DNA of 64,000 nucleotides from Neonectria sp. B-13. Lineage: Eukaryota > Ascomycota > Sordariomycetes > Hypocreales > Nectriaceae. Positions 50,024 to 62,011 of this stretch are shown here, in pieces. Both the position numbers and the translations under genes were made by a program. The DNA lies in the NCBI GenBank assembly GCA_002682825.1, contig NOKP01000003.1:3100001-3164000 (forward strand). The letters are read 5' to 3'. How positions within the stretch are numbered: position 1 is the stretch's first letter; each line of letters begins with the position of its first letter. Below the pieces are notes generated by a model. The model was not told the DNA's origin. It did not search any database and was given only the letters and a program-made list of their open reading frames with translations.

Positions 50024-52012
50024 TCAGTTGCCCCTTCGTCCGCCTGTACTCATCAGTGTGATCTTCTGTTTCTTCTTCTTCTTGCCGCCGCCACCGCCTC
50101 CACTACCACTACCACCACCATTACCACCATCACCACCAAGGTTGCTCCCACTAGTGTTGGCCTGGCTTGCCTTGCTGCTCTCAGCTGCTTCGATGGCCTG
50201 GATCTGCATGGCTAATTCCGCACTCCCAAATAAATCATCATCTTTGAGCCAGCCATCAGTGGCATTTGGTTCTCGGACTGGCCTCAATTCCGGTGATCCT
50301 CCGTTTATCGCGCGCGTGCCCCATACTGTCTTTTGGTTGGAGGGGCTTGTTGACATCGAAACCAGCGTCTCGAATCCAGGCCGTGGGTCTGGGGGCGTGG
50401 CATCCGCATGGCCGCTCAGAGGTTGGAACTCAGATAGATCCATTGGGGGTACACTGTCATCCCCAAGATTCTCCGAGGATCTCTGGAAGCCTGTTGACGT
50501 GCGTATGGCAGCTGCTTCAAGGCGTTCCGCTTGAAGGCGCTCCCGTTCCTCCTGAGTCTCTTTATCGCGATTCCGTTTCCGCCGGCGCTCAATGTCATCT
50601 GAAAACGAGGCCAGCGTCTCCGCCGGCACGATATCAGTCCAGTCGCATTCTAAGAAACTGACAACACATCCACGAGGTAAATGACCAAGGTACTTGGCCC
50701 GCTTGCGCATTGCGTCATCAACCACATGGCCGGTTGAAATGTGCTCCACTTGTGGCAGCAGCGTAGACGGGAATGACGAGAACGAGCCGTACTTGGTCTT
50801 CAAGATCCGGATATCGAGCGGGGAGAGATAGAGATGTGGTGGTGAGCTGTAAAAGTAAAAGTCGGCGTCCGATGATGGCTTTGCTGGAGTCGACTGCTGG
50901 ATGAACGCCGAAACTTCAGCGATGGCGACGTCGGCCAACTTCTCCTTCGCGAGTGTAATTGCTTTAATCGCCTTCTGAGTCCATTCTCCATCTTGCCCGA
51001 ACAGGGTCTCGTCCTCTTTCGCTTGCTGTTCTAACGCCGAAACCTCTTCGTCGAATTGGGAAGTCATGTAATCCACAGTGCCCTTCAAGATGCGCGCATA
51101 GTCCAGTACATTCGCTGCAAAATGCCACGGGATATCCTCCCCAGAGTTTAGCACTTCCGCACCGCCCTCTCTCGGCAAGGCCAATGTGGAATTGACATTC
51201 CTGGCCATCAGTCGCAGCACCACGTCGTCACCAACTCGAGGTAGTGGGCTTTCCTGGGCCGCATAGAACCGTACCGGCCGCACCTCTTGCAAGTAAATGC
51301 TGTCTTCGCAGATGGGACACTTCTTCCATCGGGGCCCTCTTGATGACTTGTCCGCGTCATCGCTTGAGCTAGAGTTCATAAATCGAATCAAACAAGGGAA
51401 GCAAAATATGTGGCCGCATTTCGCCATCCGAGGCGCGACCGGCTCTGAGAGACATATCGGGCAGGAAGAAGACTGTGACTCGCTCGAAGCCAAAATCTGC
51501 ATCACTAGAGACCAGTCCAGGTGCAGATCGGGATCCGACGCATGCTTCGTATATGTGCCTACCGGGGAAACAATAAAGCGGTAGTTGGCATGGACATACC
51601 GTGCCTTGTCAGCAGCATGGTATCCAGACCCAGGTCCCCATGTTGGGTTCCGCCGATATGACCTCGCGTGAAAATTGTGGTCCTGGATCGGTCGAGGTGT
51701 CGAATAGTCGAGAAGGTGTGTGATCGAAGTCTGGCCGCGCCTGCTCGAAGGATTTCTCAATGCCCTGAGTTCCGCCATGGCATCTTCTTCGTCGAGATTA
51801 CTGTGTGCCCTCTCTCCGGGTCCGGGTCGACGCTGGTTTCTATGTTGCTTTCGGGAACCTTGAGTCTTCCGCGGTATAGATTGAGAGAATGAGCCCACCT
51901 GGCTTGGTCGTCGGGAGGACTCGAAACTCGAAGTCGTCGGCCCGGCTTGGGCGGCGGGGGGGTTCGATGGTACTGGGAGGGACTTGCCCACACTCGAGTT
52001 CGATGGATTCAT
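50024..52012 (-). CDS. RING ubiquitin ligase, RNF10/Mag2 family
   Basis: A single-exon 662-residue protein. A C3HC4 RING at about 184-235 reads CPICL, then CGHIFCFPC and KKCPICE. Just before it is KARYVHANYRFIV (about 136-148), the conserved segment of RNF10/Mag2 proteins. Yeast Mag2 and human RNF10 ubiquitinate 40S proteins, including uS3, in ribosome quality control (established knowledge); the same role here is inferred. The C-terminus ends in an unusual run of glycines then lysines (GGGGGGKKKKK) near residues 635-650. The N-terminal 60 residues are polar and low-complexity. It lies between Mpp10 and the Mdg1-like gene on the same strand. Confidence 0.87.
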   Translation of the reverse strand: MNPSNSSVGKSLPVPSNPPAAQAGPTTSSFESSRRPSQVGSFSQSIPRKTQGSRKQHRNQRRPGPGERAHSNLDEEDAMAELRALRNPSSRRGQTSITHLLDYSTPRPIQDHNFHARSYRRNPTWGPGSGYHAADKARYVHANYRFIVSPVGTYTKHASDPDLHLDWSLVMQILASSESQSSSCPICLSEPVAPRMAKCGHIFCFPCLIRFMNSSSSDDADKSSRGPRWKKCPICEDSIYLQEVRPVRFYAAQESPLPRVGDDVVLRLMARNVNSTLALPREGGAEVLNSGEDIPWHFAANVLDYARILKGTVDYMTSQFDEEVSALEQQAKEDETLFGQDGEWTQKAIKAITLAKEKLADVAIAEVSAFIQQSTPAKPSSDADFYFYSSPPHLYLSPLDIRILKTKYGSFSSFPSTLLPQVEHISTGHVVDDAMRKRAKYLGHLPRGCVVSFLECDWTDIVPAETLASFSDDIERRRKRNRDKETQEERERLQAERLEAAAIRTSTGFQRSSENLGDDSVPPMDLSEFQPLSGHADATPPDPRPGFETLVSMSTSPSNQKTVWGTRAINGGSPELRPVREPNATDGWLKDDDLFGSAELAMQIQAIEAAESSKASQANTSGSNLGGDGGNGGGSGSGGGGGGKKKKKQKITLMSTGGRRGN

Positions 52013-52804
52013 GATCGGAATGACCTGAAGCAGTTATCCTGACCTGCCCCGCGATGAAAACGAGGGCTTGGTCAATCGCTCGATTGACTCGGACTCCCGG
52101 CAACAAGGGATCAAACGACGACCAACTGGGTTGCACTCGGTTTTGGGGAAGACGATCTTTCACAGACAGGGGTTTAGCAGCAAGGGGGTTTCGAACAAAT
52201 AGGACAGGGAAATGAGGGTATAGGATGGTTTTAGGAGGTTGTTGAAGATGAAGAATCGCAAAGGGTCCAACTGGGACGGACCCCGAGGATGGGTGCAGGT
52301 GGATCGAGCGAGTCACCGGCGGGGCAAATCGCGATGGACTTGGACGGCGACATCAACATGGGAACCGGGATGGCGTTAGGTCTTAGTCATCATTGCCATA
52401 CCTCACGTGATAGCGATCGTGCCTAGATCGTCTACCTATGCTCAGCTCTAACTAAGTCTCTTAGTAGGTCAGCAAATTGCCTCGGGAAAGCTTCAAGGGT
52501 CTTATGTCAATCACTGCAGTTTTCTCAGTCGGTTGAACATGCAAGATTTTTTGAAAAGATGAGAGATACTATGGTACAGAGATTTCGGTATCGATCCAAG
52601 CACGCACATAGAAATGACGATGAATTAGGTATATGACGGTGATCCAGGCCCTCCGCAATCTCAGCCACTTTCCTCTCATCTCAATCGGATCCAGGGGAAT
52701 CATTGACAAATGAAGACACCAACCCCAAAAAGAAAACAAAGCATTGCTGAAATGAAAGCATCAAGACATTAGCTCATTCCTGTTCCTTCCTTCTCCATCT
52801 AGAA
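52013..52804. other. Intergenic, upstream of the RNF10-like gene
   Basis: About 790 bases holding the promoter of the RNF10-like gene and the 3' region of the Mdg1-like gene. No coding frame. Confidence 0.4.
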
Positions 52805-55800
52805 TTAGGCGAACTTGTGCTTGAGCTTGCTGATATAGGTGCTAAGACGGTTCTTCTTCTTGGTCTTGACGGACGACCCATTGGCTCCGGTCTCGTCAGC
52901 CTTGGAACCGTTCTCAGCGGCCTTGGAGCCATTCTCAGCGGCAGTAGTCTCAGTGGCGGTAGTGCCGTTCTCCGTGCTCGCCACAGGTGTCTCAGTCTTA
53001 GCTTGCTCAGTCTGAGTGGTAGCCACAGGGGCCTCGGTCTTGACATCCTCAGTCTTAACCGCTTCGGTGCTTGCGACGGGAGCCTCAGTCTTGACTGGTG
53101 CAGTCTCAGTAACCGCCACGGGGGTCTCGGTCTTGGCCTCAGGCTCGGCGGGGACAGGCTTGACCTCCTTCAGCAGCTCGGTCTCAACGGCCTTCTTGTC
53201 CTCGACAGCCTCAGTGTTGGCAGCCGCCTCGGGACTCTTATCGGCCTCAATAATTGACTCCTTAACCTCGGCAGGGACAGCAGCGGACACATCCTCGGGC
53301 TTCGACTCGACGACGGCAGGAACCACAGGGGCAACATCCACGGGGGCGGTATCCTTAGCAACAACTTGGACAGTCTCGGACTCGGCCGCGGCGGGGACAG
53401 GCTTGACCTCCTTCAGCAGCTCGGCCTCAACGACCTTCTTGTCTTCGACAGCCTCAGTGTTGCCAGCCGCCTCGGGGCTCTTGTTGGCCTCGATAATAGA
53501 CTCCTTCACCTCGGGGGGAACCTCAACGGAGACGTCCAGAGGGGTCGTCTCAGTAACCAATGCCTCTTGGACAGAAACGGGAAGCTGCTCCTTCACAGAG
53601 TCGGGGAGGTTCTTGGCAGCGGTAGTAGCCTGCTCAAGATAAGGAGCGGACTGCTCTTGCACGGTCTCCTTGGCTACGAGGGCCGCGGCGGCGACAGCGC
53701 CACCGGCAGCAATGACGGCACCACCAGCAGTGGCGGCAATGGCAGCGAGATCAAAGTCAGGCTCGGCATCCTTCTTGGCGGTGCCCTCGGAGGTGACAGC
53801 GGCGACAGGGACTGTCTCCTTCAGCTCCTCCTCAACCTGGGCCTTCTCCTTGACCTCCTCGGTCTCGGCGCTGGCCTCGGGCGAGACATTGGCCTTCTCC
53901 TGGCTCTCCTTGACAATCTCGGGGACCACGGGGGCCTTAGTCTCCAGAGGAACCTCGCCAGCCAGGACAGCGGTGGTGGCAGTGGGGGTTACAGTGGAGA
54001 TGGTAGCATCGTGGACGCTGGTGATAGGGAGGCTCGACTCGGGGATGGTGTTGCTCGAAACAGGGGGGAGCTCGGTGTTGATACCCTCGAAACCAGGCAG
54101 AGCATCGCTCTTTTCGTACGACTCCTTGTCGAGCTTGACGTACTTGTCGGTGCTCTGAGCGATGATGCTTTCGGGAATCTTCTCGCCGGGCTGCAGAGAG
54201 ATGGGGTTCACGCCGCCCTCAGAAGCGGGGAGAGGGTTAACGCCAAAGGACTTATCGAGCTCGGTAGCAGGAGTGACGGGGAAGAAGCCAGGGATCTCAG
54301 TTGGGGTTGGCTGGGACTCGGCGGCCTTCTCGTTCAGGACCTTCTCATTGAAAGGCTTGGACTCGGTACTAGTCTCGGCAGGAGTCTCGTCGACGTGCTT
54401 CTCGTCAATGACCTTGGTGTCAACGTCGGCGGCCGTGGCCAGAATGGGTTGCTCGCCAGCCATCGCAGCGGTAGAAGAGGAAGGGGCGGCGGAGTTAATA
54501 ACAGCAGCGGCGGGGGCTGCTTGGGTGATTTCTTCGGGGTTGAGGAAGTTGTTGACGTTGCCCTCGTGATCAGGTTCCTTGGGGGCTGACTCGTTGATAA
54601 CCCAGTTATTGTCGACGACGAACTGTAGGTAGAGAGGTGAGCAACGGCGTCGAGAGCAGTGATTCAGGTGCGAAGTTGAGAGTTGTGCAACGATTGGGTC
54701 GAGGGGAGGGGAATGGGATGGGGAGGAACAGGGAACTGGAGGGGCGGGTGGGCGCGTGATTGTATAAGGTACGCAGGCGCACTAGCGCCAGCGCCCGCTC
54801 CCCGCCTACAGTGGCCAGGCGCCGCCAAAAGGTACACTTCACTCTGGGCTGGTCCGAGTCTGACCTGCAAAACCTTGGCCCATGAGCTGAGAGCGTCCAA
54901 CAGCTTCTCACCGCTTCGCCTACTAACGCCTTCCAGCGTTGGCTTGGGCGTGGCCCCTTTGCGTTTTGCGTCATACCGACCCCGGAGAGCCTTGGTGGGA
55001 CGGGTTGTGCATCGTGCGCAGAAAAGTGCGGCGGGTCATGACATGACGGACAGGGCAGAACCGGGCAGGCATAGGCATAGGCAGGGTCTGCCGCCTGCGT
55101 AAGTGCATACTCCGTAGTGCGCTCTGAGTAGAGTAGTGCGCAACCCCGGCAACAGCTCGAAATGAGGTAGGCGGGGCAGGTAGGGATGGTGATGGGATGG
55201 GATGGACCATGGGATGGCTGGGATGACGCCGGACGGGGGATGGCTGGGATTGGGAAGGGCTAGATCCGCTGGGATAATTGACGACACCGCCCATTGCGCA
55301 AGAACCAACTTAGGCTTAAGACGAGCCCTGCGGGATGCGAGATGGGGGATGCGCGCAGCGCGCAACCAGAAACCCACGTTGCAAATCGCATGTCGCAAGG
55401 CACGGATGCCACAGCGGCGCCGGCGTTGTCCATCAATCAAGCACCTGGTACGAGTTGAAGTGTCGGGTGTGATGCGAGTGATCGCTGCGGCACAAGCGCC
55501 CAACGACCCATGCATACGATGTGCATTTTTTTTCTTTTCTTTTGGGGGATGGGTGGGAGAAAGATGACGCCGGAAAGAGGCGCACAGCAGTAGGTATAGC
55601 AGAAGAGCTTGCTTGAACCACCACGCGGCGTCACAGAGGACCGACAGGGTGCAGGGAAAGGGGCATGAAGAAAATCGAGGTCCAGGGCAGCCCGAAGCTA
55701 TCCCCAAACCTCTCGCAGCATAAACGCACCTTGTAGTAGATCTTTGTCGACGCGTCCTTCAAATCGACCGTCTTCTGGAAAACATCGCCTTGCTTCTCGA

Positions 55801-56112
55801 GCTTGACGCTCTTGGTCCAGCTATCGAAGGTGCCGGTCACGTAGACCTCCTCGGCGGGGTGCTCCCTGGATGAAGCTCCGAGTCAGCTTTGATCATGTCT
55901 CAGATGGGGGAGGAATGCGACAGTTGTGCGGGAGGATGCAGCGTGGCAATGATGGAGGAGAGGGGAATGGGGAGCGCAACGCCTGAGCTTTGAGACAGAC
56001 GCTCGCGTGGACGTTTTCGGTGTGCGACCGGGAAGGCCCCGCCAGCTTGTCGAGGCCGAGAGTCGACCGCGGAGGAAATTGGAACTTACCACTTGAATGT
56101 GAAGGTGCCCAT
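52805..56112 (-). CDS. Mdg1/Crp1-like protein with AMPK-type glycogen-binding domain
   Basis: Three minus-strand exons give 658 residues: 56090-56112, 55730-55865 and 52805-54622. Residues 1-90 form a CBM48/E-set domain of the AMPK-beta type: MGTFTFKW, EVYVTGTFDSW, KIYYKFVVD and NEPDHEGN-like ending. Yeast Mdg1 and Crp1 have the same domain, and their roles are in pheromone signalling and cruciform-DNA binding (established, in outline). The rest is a long, disordered, Glu/Ala/Pro/Val-rich tail, with two 81-codon direct repeats and a basic C-terminus (KKKNRLSTYISKLKHKF). Alanine-rich hydrophobic residues near 295-315 could be a membrane-associated stretch. The intron between exons 2 and 3 is 1107 bp and the first 224 bp, long for this window. 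Exon 1 codes for only about 8 residues. Confidence 0.85.
53158..53519 (-). repeat. 81-codon direct repeat inside the Mdg1-like gene
   Basis: The segments at about 53158-53277 and 53401-53519 are near-identical, offset by exactly 243 bp (81 codons). Both encode the VKESIIEA.KSPEA...TEAVEDKK..E.ELLKEVKPVPA pattern. The offset is a multiple of three, so gain or loss of a unit keeps frame. Confidence 0.8.
54623..55729 (-). other. 1107-bp intron of the Mdg1-like gene
   Basis: Bounded by a GTGCGT donor and a CTACAG acceptor on the minus strand. It holds no frame with coding character. It is about 10 to 20 times longer than other introns here and could hide a promoter or an RNA. Confidence 0.65.
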
Positions 56113-59100
56113 GGCTGTGATTAGGTATTAGGATCGGGTGCTGGTGGTGGTGGCGATGGGGGGAGAGAGCGAGGTGTTGAGGTGTCGAGAAGTCGAGGAT
56201 TCGTAGGGCGACGAGGTTGATGAGATTTTGTGTGGTTGAGCTAGATGGGATGGACGGTTGGATGGTTGGGAGGCGAACGGGAGCGAGCACTGGTCAGGTC
56301 CGGGCCTGGCCTGGCGTTTGGTCGGTCAGTCTGGCTGGGGGGGAAACACCCGAGATTAAAGATGGCTCTGGGACGGAAAACAGCGACACCGCCTCTACCA
56401 CCGGCCACTGACAACGGCCGGGTCGGCGGTCTGATACGCAATTGACTGAGAGGTTGGGCGGTAAGCGAGGTGATGATGGAGGCGAAAGCGATATTAGGTC
56501 TCGGGTGGCGAGGAGTCAATGAGGATGGATGAGGCGAGGGCAGAGAGCCGGAGAATAAGAGGAGTACGGAAGGGCCAAGGGTGGGGGAGTCGGCACAATT
56601 GATGGTGTACTACGTATAAAAGCGACGGGACGGATTACGGATCACTACAAGACGGAGAGTACATACGTGCTCAAGTGCTGTACCACTTCACTCGGTGCTG
56701 TGCTGTCCTGCTGCAAGCAATCCATAAGTAGATAAGCAAGGTACGGTGTGCAGTACTTGGTCGACTCGTTGCTGTGACGGCTAATCTACATATCCCCAAG
56801 GCAAACACCAGGATTCGTAGTAGACGAAGACGGCGAGGTGACGATGACGATCTCCCCGGTCTGTCCGCCCCCCGTTTCCCCCAACGTCGACAACCTCCAA
56901 CCTCTCAGACGTAGGGATTACGTCCATCCCACCACCCCTCGAGCGTGCTCTGTGCTCTGCATGCACGTACGGCCTGACATGGTAACTATCGGCTCCGTTA
57001 CCTCTCACCTACCTATTCGGTCTGTGCCTCTTCGCTCGTGTCGAGAGCTCAACAACGATGCATCCATGCTGGCCTGATTGCGGCATCCACAGAGCCCAAC
57101 CCGCAATCAGCAACCCTCTGGGCAAAACGGGATAAATGGTGGTGACGCTAAGCAGCCACAGACGGCGGCCAGGCTAGCCGCCTGCTGGGGAGACCCATGG
57201 AGGGCAACGCAGGCCAGGCCTTTTCGCTGCTGGTTTCTTCTGGCCGGTGCTTTTGGCTTCTTTCTGGCCGCTGCAGTTCCTGTGAGCAAACCTGCGAGGC
57301 CGTGACCTGCCCAAAAGTGGAGCTCTTCGGTCGGCCTGGCCCAGAGGTCTCTGACGACATGGCATGGGCCGTCTGATGGCGGATGCGCTGTCGTGGCTGT
57401 TTGGTCCGCATCCGCATCCGGGGCGGCCGGCGACGTGTGTTTTGGCGACTTTTGGCCGGTGGCTGGAGGCTCGATACTTGAGAGCGGTGGCATTCTACCA
57501 TCCAAACTCTCTTCTGCCCAACAGCCCGCATGGAACCCAACCTACGAATTAAGACCCGAAACAACGGCCATGACGAGCAAAACTCTCTCAAATGCGAGAT
57601 GTTGACAGAGAGCTCCCGTCACCATTGAATCCAACCAGATTGTAGATACCTACCTCCTTACCTAGCTTGCTTTTCCCGGTAGCTAGCCAGGTAGCCACGC
57701 AGCTAGCTCGTTGTTTGCCCATTGCCGCACATTGCAGCCCGCCTGGAGAACAGCTGAGCTAGCAGTTTAGCTGGTGAAGTATTCGTACGGCCGGCCGTGT
57801 TTGTTTGTCCCATGGCGCCGGTCGCCCTGGAACCTGCCGGTGCTTTTGATCAAGGCTGGTTGATGGCGCTGGGTTTACTCGATCCGGGCTTGGCTCGGTT
57901 CGGGTCTCACTCAGCCTCGTATCTGCTAGTTCAGGTCACGATGAGCTAGAGCGACTTCACTTTAAGGAGGCTTGGCGGAAGCTTTGGACCACTGCTTTTG
58001 GCGCAAACACTGACTCTGTCACTCCTTCACGTGCCAGTGCATAAGCTCAGCATGTATGGCAGCCATTAATAATACAGTTGAATGTGACCATGATCGTCGT
58101 CGGTTGTTGATCCGGGGTTTCCCCATAGTTGAAACTACGAGGCCACCTGATGATAATATGAGCATTACTATTATCACAATTCCCCTAGACTTAACGAGCC
58201 CAATTCCTTTTGAGCTTCCGAGCGTGGCCGTTTTAAATATGCATTGCCCTACATATGATTGAGTTCCTTACCACGTTGAGTACATTCAAACCACCTACCC
58301 TAAGTATATGCTTACAGGTGCATCAGGGCCCAGTGCTTAAGCCAAGGCTAATAAGTAGTCGAGGACTAAGTTCTAAGGTCTCGGTCTCTAATATAAGGCT
58401 AAAGTCTCACACGTTATAGGTATGGGGTCTCATTGTGTCAATTCGCTGACAAATGTACATTCAATCATCTTTCTGAATGTCGTTAACTTTAATTTTCTAA
58501 CCTAGGTCAAAGGCATTAATGTTGTTGGCCCTCACTGGGCCCTTTCTGGCTTGCTCTACTTGCCAAGTCCAATATTGGGAGCTTGAGACTCGGTTATTGA
58601 AGACACAATAACTGTGTGGAAATGGAGACATTTAATTGCAGACAAGAACTGAACAGGATTCGAATTTTCTACGAAGTAACGCGCATGGTGTGTTGTTGCT
58701 GTTATTTCATGGTGTACCCTCTCCCGTCTATGGCTAGGTGGTCCCGCCATTCTTCTGTCTTGTCTACTTGTAGCGCGTCGGGATGAAGTCAGACATTTAA
58801 ACTTGTCATCCACGCCCCCACAACTGTCAAGCACAAGAACTATTAATACTACATGTCCTGTCTCTTATATACAATCACACAAAGCCTACTGTATTGTATT
58901 CAGGGTCATTGTATCACTAGGGGAGTTAGCTGCTGCAGGTACATCTAAACCTCCTTTCCCTTCGCTAAACCATGCGCATCTACTTGACAAGCCTCTTGCA
59001 GTCATTGTTTCCCAGTCAGTTGGTATTTTGGTATACGGAAACTTACGAGAGGAAGCGTTCCTCGTATTGGAATACTTGCCGGCGCCCGTTCTGTCGTGAT

Positions 59101-60290
59101 TGCCGTCAGTGTCGCCGAGACGTCTATGTACCATGTCAACTATGACCACATGGTAAATTAGCATGGCCTACAGCTGACTCTCAGAGACATCTGGCGTACT
59201 GGCGTATGGGTCCTGCTGTTTCCCGAGTCCTGCTATCAAGCCTAGCCGGAAATATCTACCTCTCTTTTGGACGGTTCGATGGCTGATATGGACAGCCTGT
59301 CGGCTTCTTGACGGAGGAGCGACTGCGGGGATCCGGCATCAGTTGATAGAAACCGACCTGATTCTTGGGGTAGCCCTCGTTGCAAGGAAACCACACAGTA
59401 CCTACTCTACCTAGATACTGCGACTCAACTGACAGCGAAGCGCATCAGATCGCTACCAACTTTTGGCGGATCTAAACTTTAGGTACCTACATCTTAGTCG
59501 GTCCTGGAAGCTAAACCCGATTCCTGGGTGGCCCAGCTCTAAATACTTAATTCATAACCCAGAATTTTACACGTTTACCCAGAACCTTGGTTCACCATTG
59601 ATCCCAGCGGGCAGCTCTGACGTTGATATCCCGGGGCTTAAATCTTGGGCAGCTCACTCAGATGGACAAACTTGACTATATTTCGGTCGCGTCGCTGGAG
59701 AACGTCAAGAAATCCACGCTCTATCATCACCGGGCTCCTGAGAACATCAAAATACATCGTCCAGTATGAGCTACAAGATATGCCGCCACAAATTGGCCTA
59801 GCCACCACATCACCACTGCACGCCATGATGTCCCTTCATCCTTCGTATTTAATAAGGCTACCAGTTATTTTCTCTCTTTGGAGTTTGTGCTGTGTCTTGC
59901 TCAGCTGGGTTTGGCATCTCTTACAGTGTAGCAAGGCGCCTTTTCTGTATATCATCCGCGTATTAGAGACACCAATCCTCCTACCTAAAAGACATCATGC
60001 TTAGTCTATTAATCCTTGAACGGCTTCGTAAATCTACTTCCTACTCCAAGTCCAAGACAGGATGGCATGTCTCTCCCTCAAACCCCTGCTTCAGTCTCCA
60101 TTTCAGGAACGGCATGTTGGAATCTTAACATCTGTCTCTCAGTTGGACTCCGGCCTTAAAGTTATGGTGCCGAGTATCTCAGCGATACTGTCGTGCTTGG
60201 CAATGTTCCTGTTTTAAATTATCTTCCCCCTTCTAGTTGGCGGCCTGTTCCAACATCAAATCTTGTTGGTACATCTGATCACAACGATTT
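56113..60290. other. Non-coding region, more A+T-rich rightward
   Basis: The first kilobase should hold the Mdg1-like promoter. From about 57.6 kb it becomes A+T-rich with many short repeats of TAG/CTA words. I see no gene, RNA or element in it. A few frames of 80-150 codons have no recognisable feature. Confidence 0.4.
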
Positions 60291-61058
60291 TTGCCGCCAG
60301 CCCATCGATTACCTGCTTTGTACTCCTCAGCCTCCACAGTTCGAACGTATCTCCTATACGGTGGTGTTTGTACGGCGTCAATGCCCCTGTTCTGTTGGGC
60401 TGGGGCGAGTTGGCCCCCTCCTTGCTCGGGGGAGCTACCAACTTCGTGGCCGCGTGAACATGCTAAACCGACGAGGTCGCCAGATAGTTTTCGCATACTT
60501 CGATTTCAAGCTTACCTGTCTAGAGAGACCCGCGATCTCGCAAAAAAATGGGCACAAGCTGTCGACATACAAACTGGCAGGACCTACTGTATCGACCACA
60601 ACAATAGGTGTACAACCTGGAGCAAGCTGCAGGCTCCAGGCTTGCCATGTTTAGGGAGCTATCTCCTTCGCGAATGGGAACCGATCTGGATTAAGAGTTC
60701 CCACCGCTTCTACTTCGTGAACCACCGGAGTGGAGAGATGACTTGGGAGAGAGCCGTAATAGCAGCCTGCGGAAAGTCAGCAAAGGACGGATACCGTCAA
60801 TCACTCGGATGCTATACCCCCCTGGATAGTAGACACGCCCCTGGGCAAGCGGCGAAGGGTACTTCTTCTGTCACGATAAACAGACAAGCACCGATTTCGA
60901 CCCACGCGAGATATCTTCTCTCACATCTCTTTGACTCGGGTGGCGCCAGCAGCAGCATCACCACCACGATGGATCACCAACAGTGTGCTTCCTCGACTCG
61001 GAACACGCCACTGCTGTCCCAACGACCCAAGACGACGAAGCCACCGTCGCTCCTATAA
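60291..61058 (+). CDS. Tandem WW-domain protein fragment, gene model unresolved
   Basis: An open frame of 255 codons containing two WW-like modules in tandem. Module 1 (about 60543-60630) has W..(x22)..W with RTYCIDHNNRCTTW. Module 2 (about 60666-60756) has W and IWIKSS, YFVNHRSGEMTW. WW domains bind proline-rich peptides (established). The frame lacks a convincing start, since the first 80 residues look like non-coding translation. Hydrophobic frames in other phases at 61100-61500 suggest further exons, perhaps with membrane segments. So this may be part of a multi-exon gene running from about 60.5 to 61.9 kb, or a decayed one. I do not know the family. Confidence 0.45.
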   Translation: MPPAHRLPALYSSASTVRTYLLYGGVCTASMPLFCWAGASWPPPCSGELPTSWPREHAKPTRSPDSFRILRFQAYLSRETRDLAKKWAQAVDIQTGRTYCIDHNNRCTTWSKLQAPGLPCLGSYLLREWEPIWIKSSHRFYFVNHRSGEMTWERAVIAACGKSAKDGYRQSLGCYTPLDSRHAPGQAAKGTSSVTINRQAPISTHARYLLSHLFDSGGASSSITTTMDHQQCASSTRNTPLLSQRPKTTKPPSLL

Positions 61059-62011
61059 CTTGCCTCAAGCCGATGGTGGCAAGCGTTGGGGCATGGATGC
61101 TAGAATACACAAGCAACAGAGGTCGCTTGTTTCAATACCTGCGGTGTACTTCCTGTGCATTGTTGGCATACCCATATTTACTCATTCAGGACTTATCATC
61201 ACTTGTTTTCCACGTCATCGCACGGCCGATTGGTATGTACTCGCCCGAGAACATATTGCATTCAGTGAATTAATCAGGATCTCATATTGCCAGGATGTTG
61301 TTTATCCCGTATGTATCCTTAAATATCGCCGCCGTCGGCTTTTCCCTTTCTCTGATAGATCGTACTTGCTTTGTTCATCCCGTCTTCATTTTCGCATCTA
61401 ATGTTGTCAATTTACGTGCTTGGATGACGCATGTTGCTGCTGTGGCTGTTGCGCGGCACCTAAACGCTGTGTCCATTGTGGGCTGCATTCCAGACGCAAA
61501 CGACAGACGATGCCGAGTTGATCCCAAGTTATTTCAAATACCCAAGTTGTGTGAGGCTTTTATGCTAGAGGTGACCTCCTTCTCAGTGTTGACGAGCGTT
61601 ATTCGGATATCTGTTTTTGGGAGATATCGACCGTAGACAGCTGCCTCATAAGGCGTCGAAAGACGAAGACAAGTCTGAAGACTTGAAGCAGTGTTTGACT
61701 CAAGAGCTTCCAAACACACCCGGACGCCTGTATTTCGGGAGGCACAAATATATATTCCACTCGGGGGTGATGCGGTTGATATGTGGTCACTCAAATACAG
61801 GGTCAAAGAGGCTCGGCGGCGATACTTATACCTTCTGGCTCCCTTGACAAATATGCTTGTTGATAACCCGGCGTAGGAGTTGTTAGAATACTATCGTTCG
61901 TAAGAGCTACAGGTACTACTACATGTGCTATGGGATAGCGATAATGCAGCATTTCAGCGTGATTACGATCTGGCCTTTGGTAGAAACCATTTCGCAAAAA
62001 GAGCAAAAAGA
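61059..62011. other. Region after the WW-domain frame
   Basis: Hydrophobic segments occur in at least two frames: SIPAVYFLCIVGIPIF and VSLNIAAVGFSLSL. A charged frame with PGRLYFGRHKYIFHSG follows near 61.7 kb. These may be exons of the WW-domain gene, but I could not find a splice model joining them in frame. Confidence 0.3.

Noticed and set aside
53366..54589. 407-codon plus-strand frame opposite the Mdg1-like gene
   Set aside because: Antisense of a strongly biased repetitive coding strand. Its Leu/Gly/Ser-rich protein has no family features.
57600..60290. A+T-rich region as a mutated transposon
   Set aside because: No reverse transcriptase, transposase, LTR or terminal inverted repeat could be made out in any frame.
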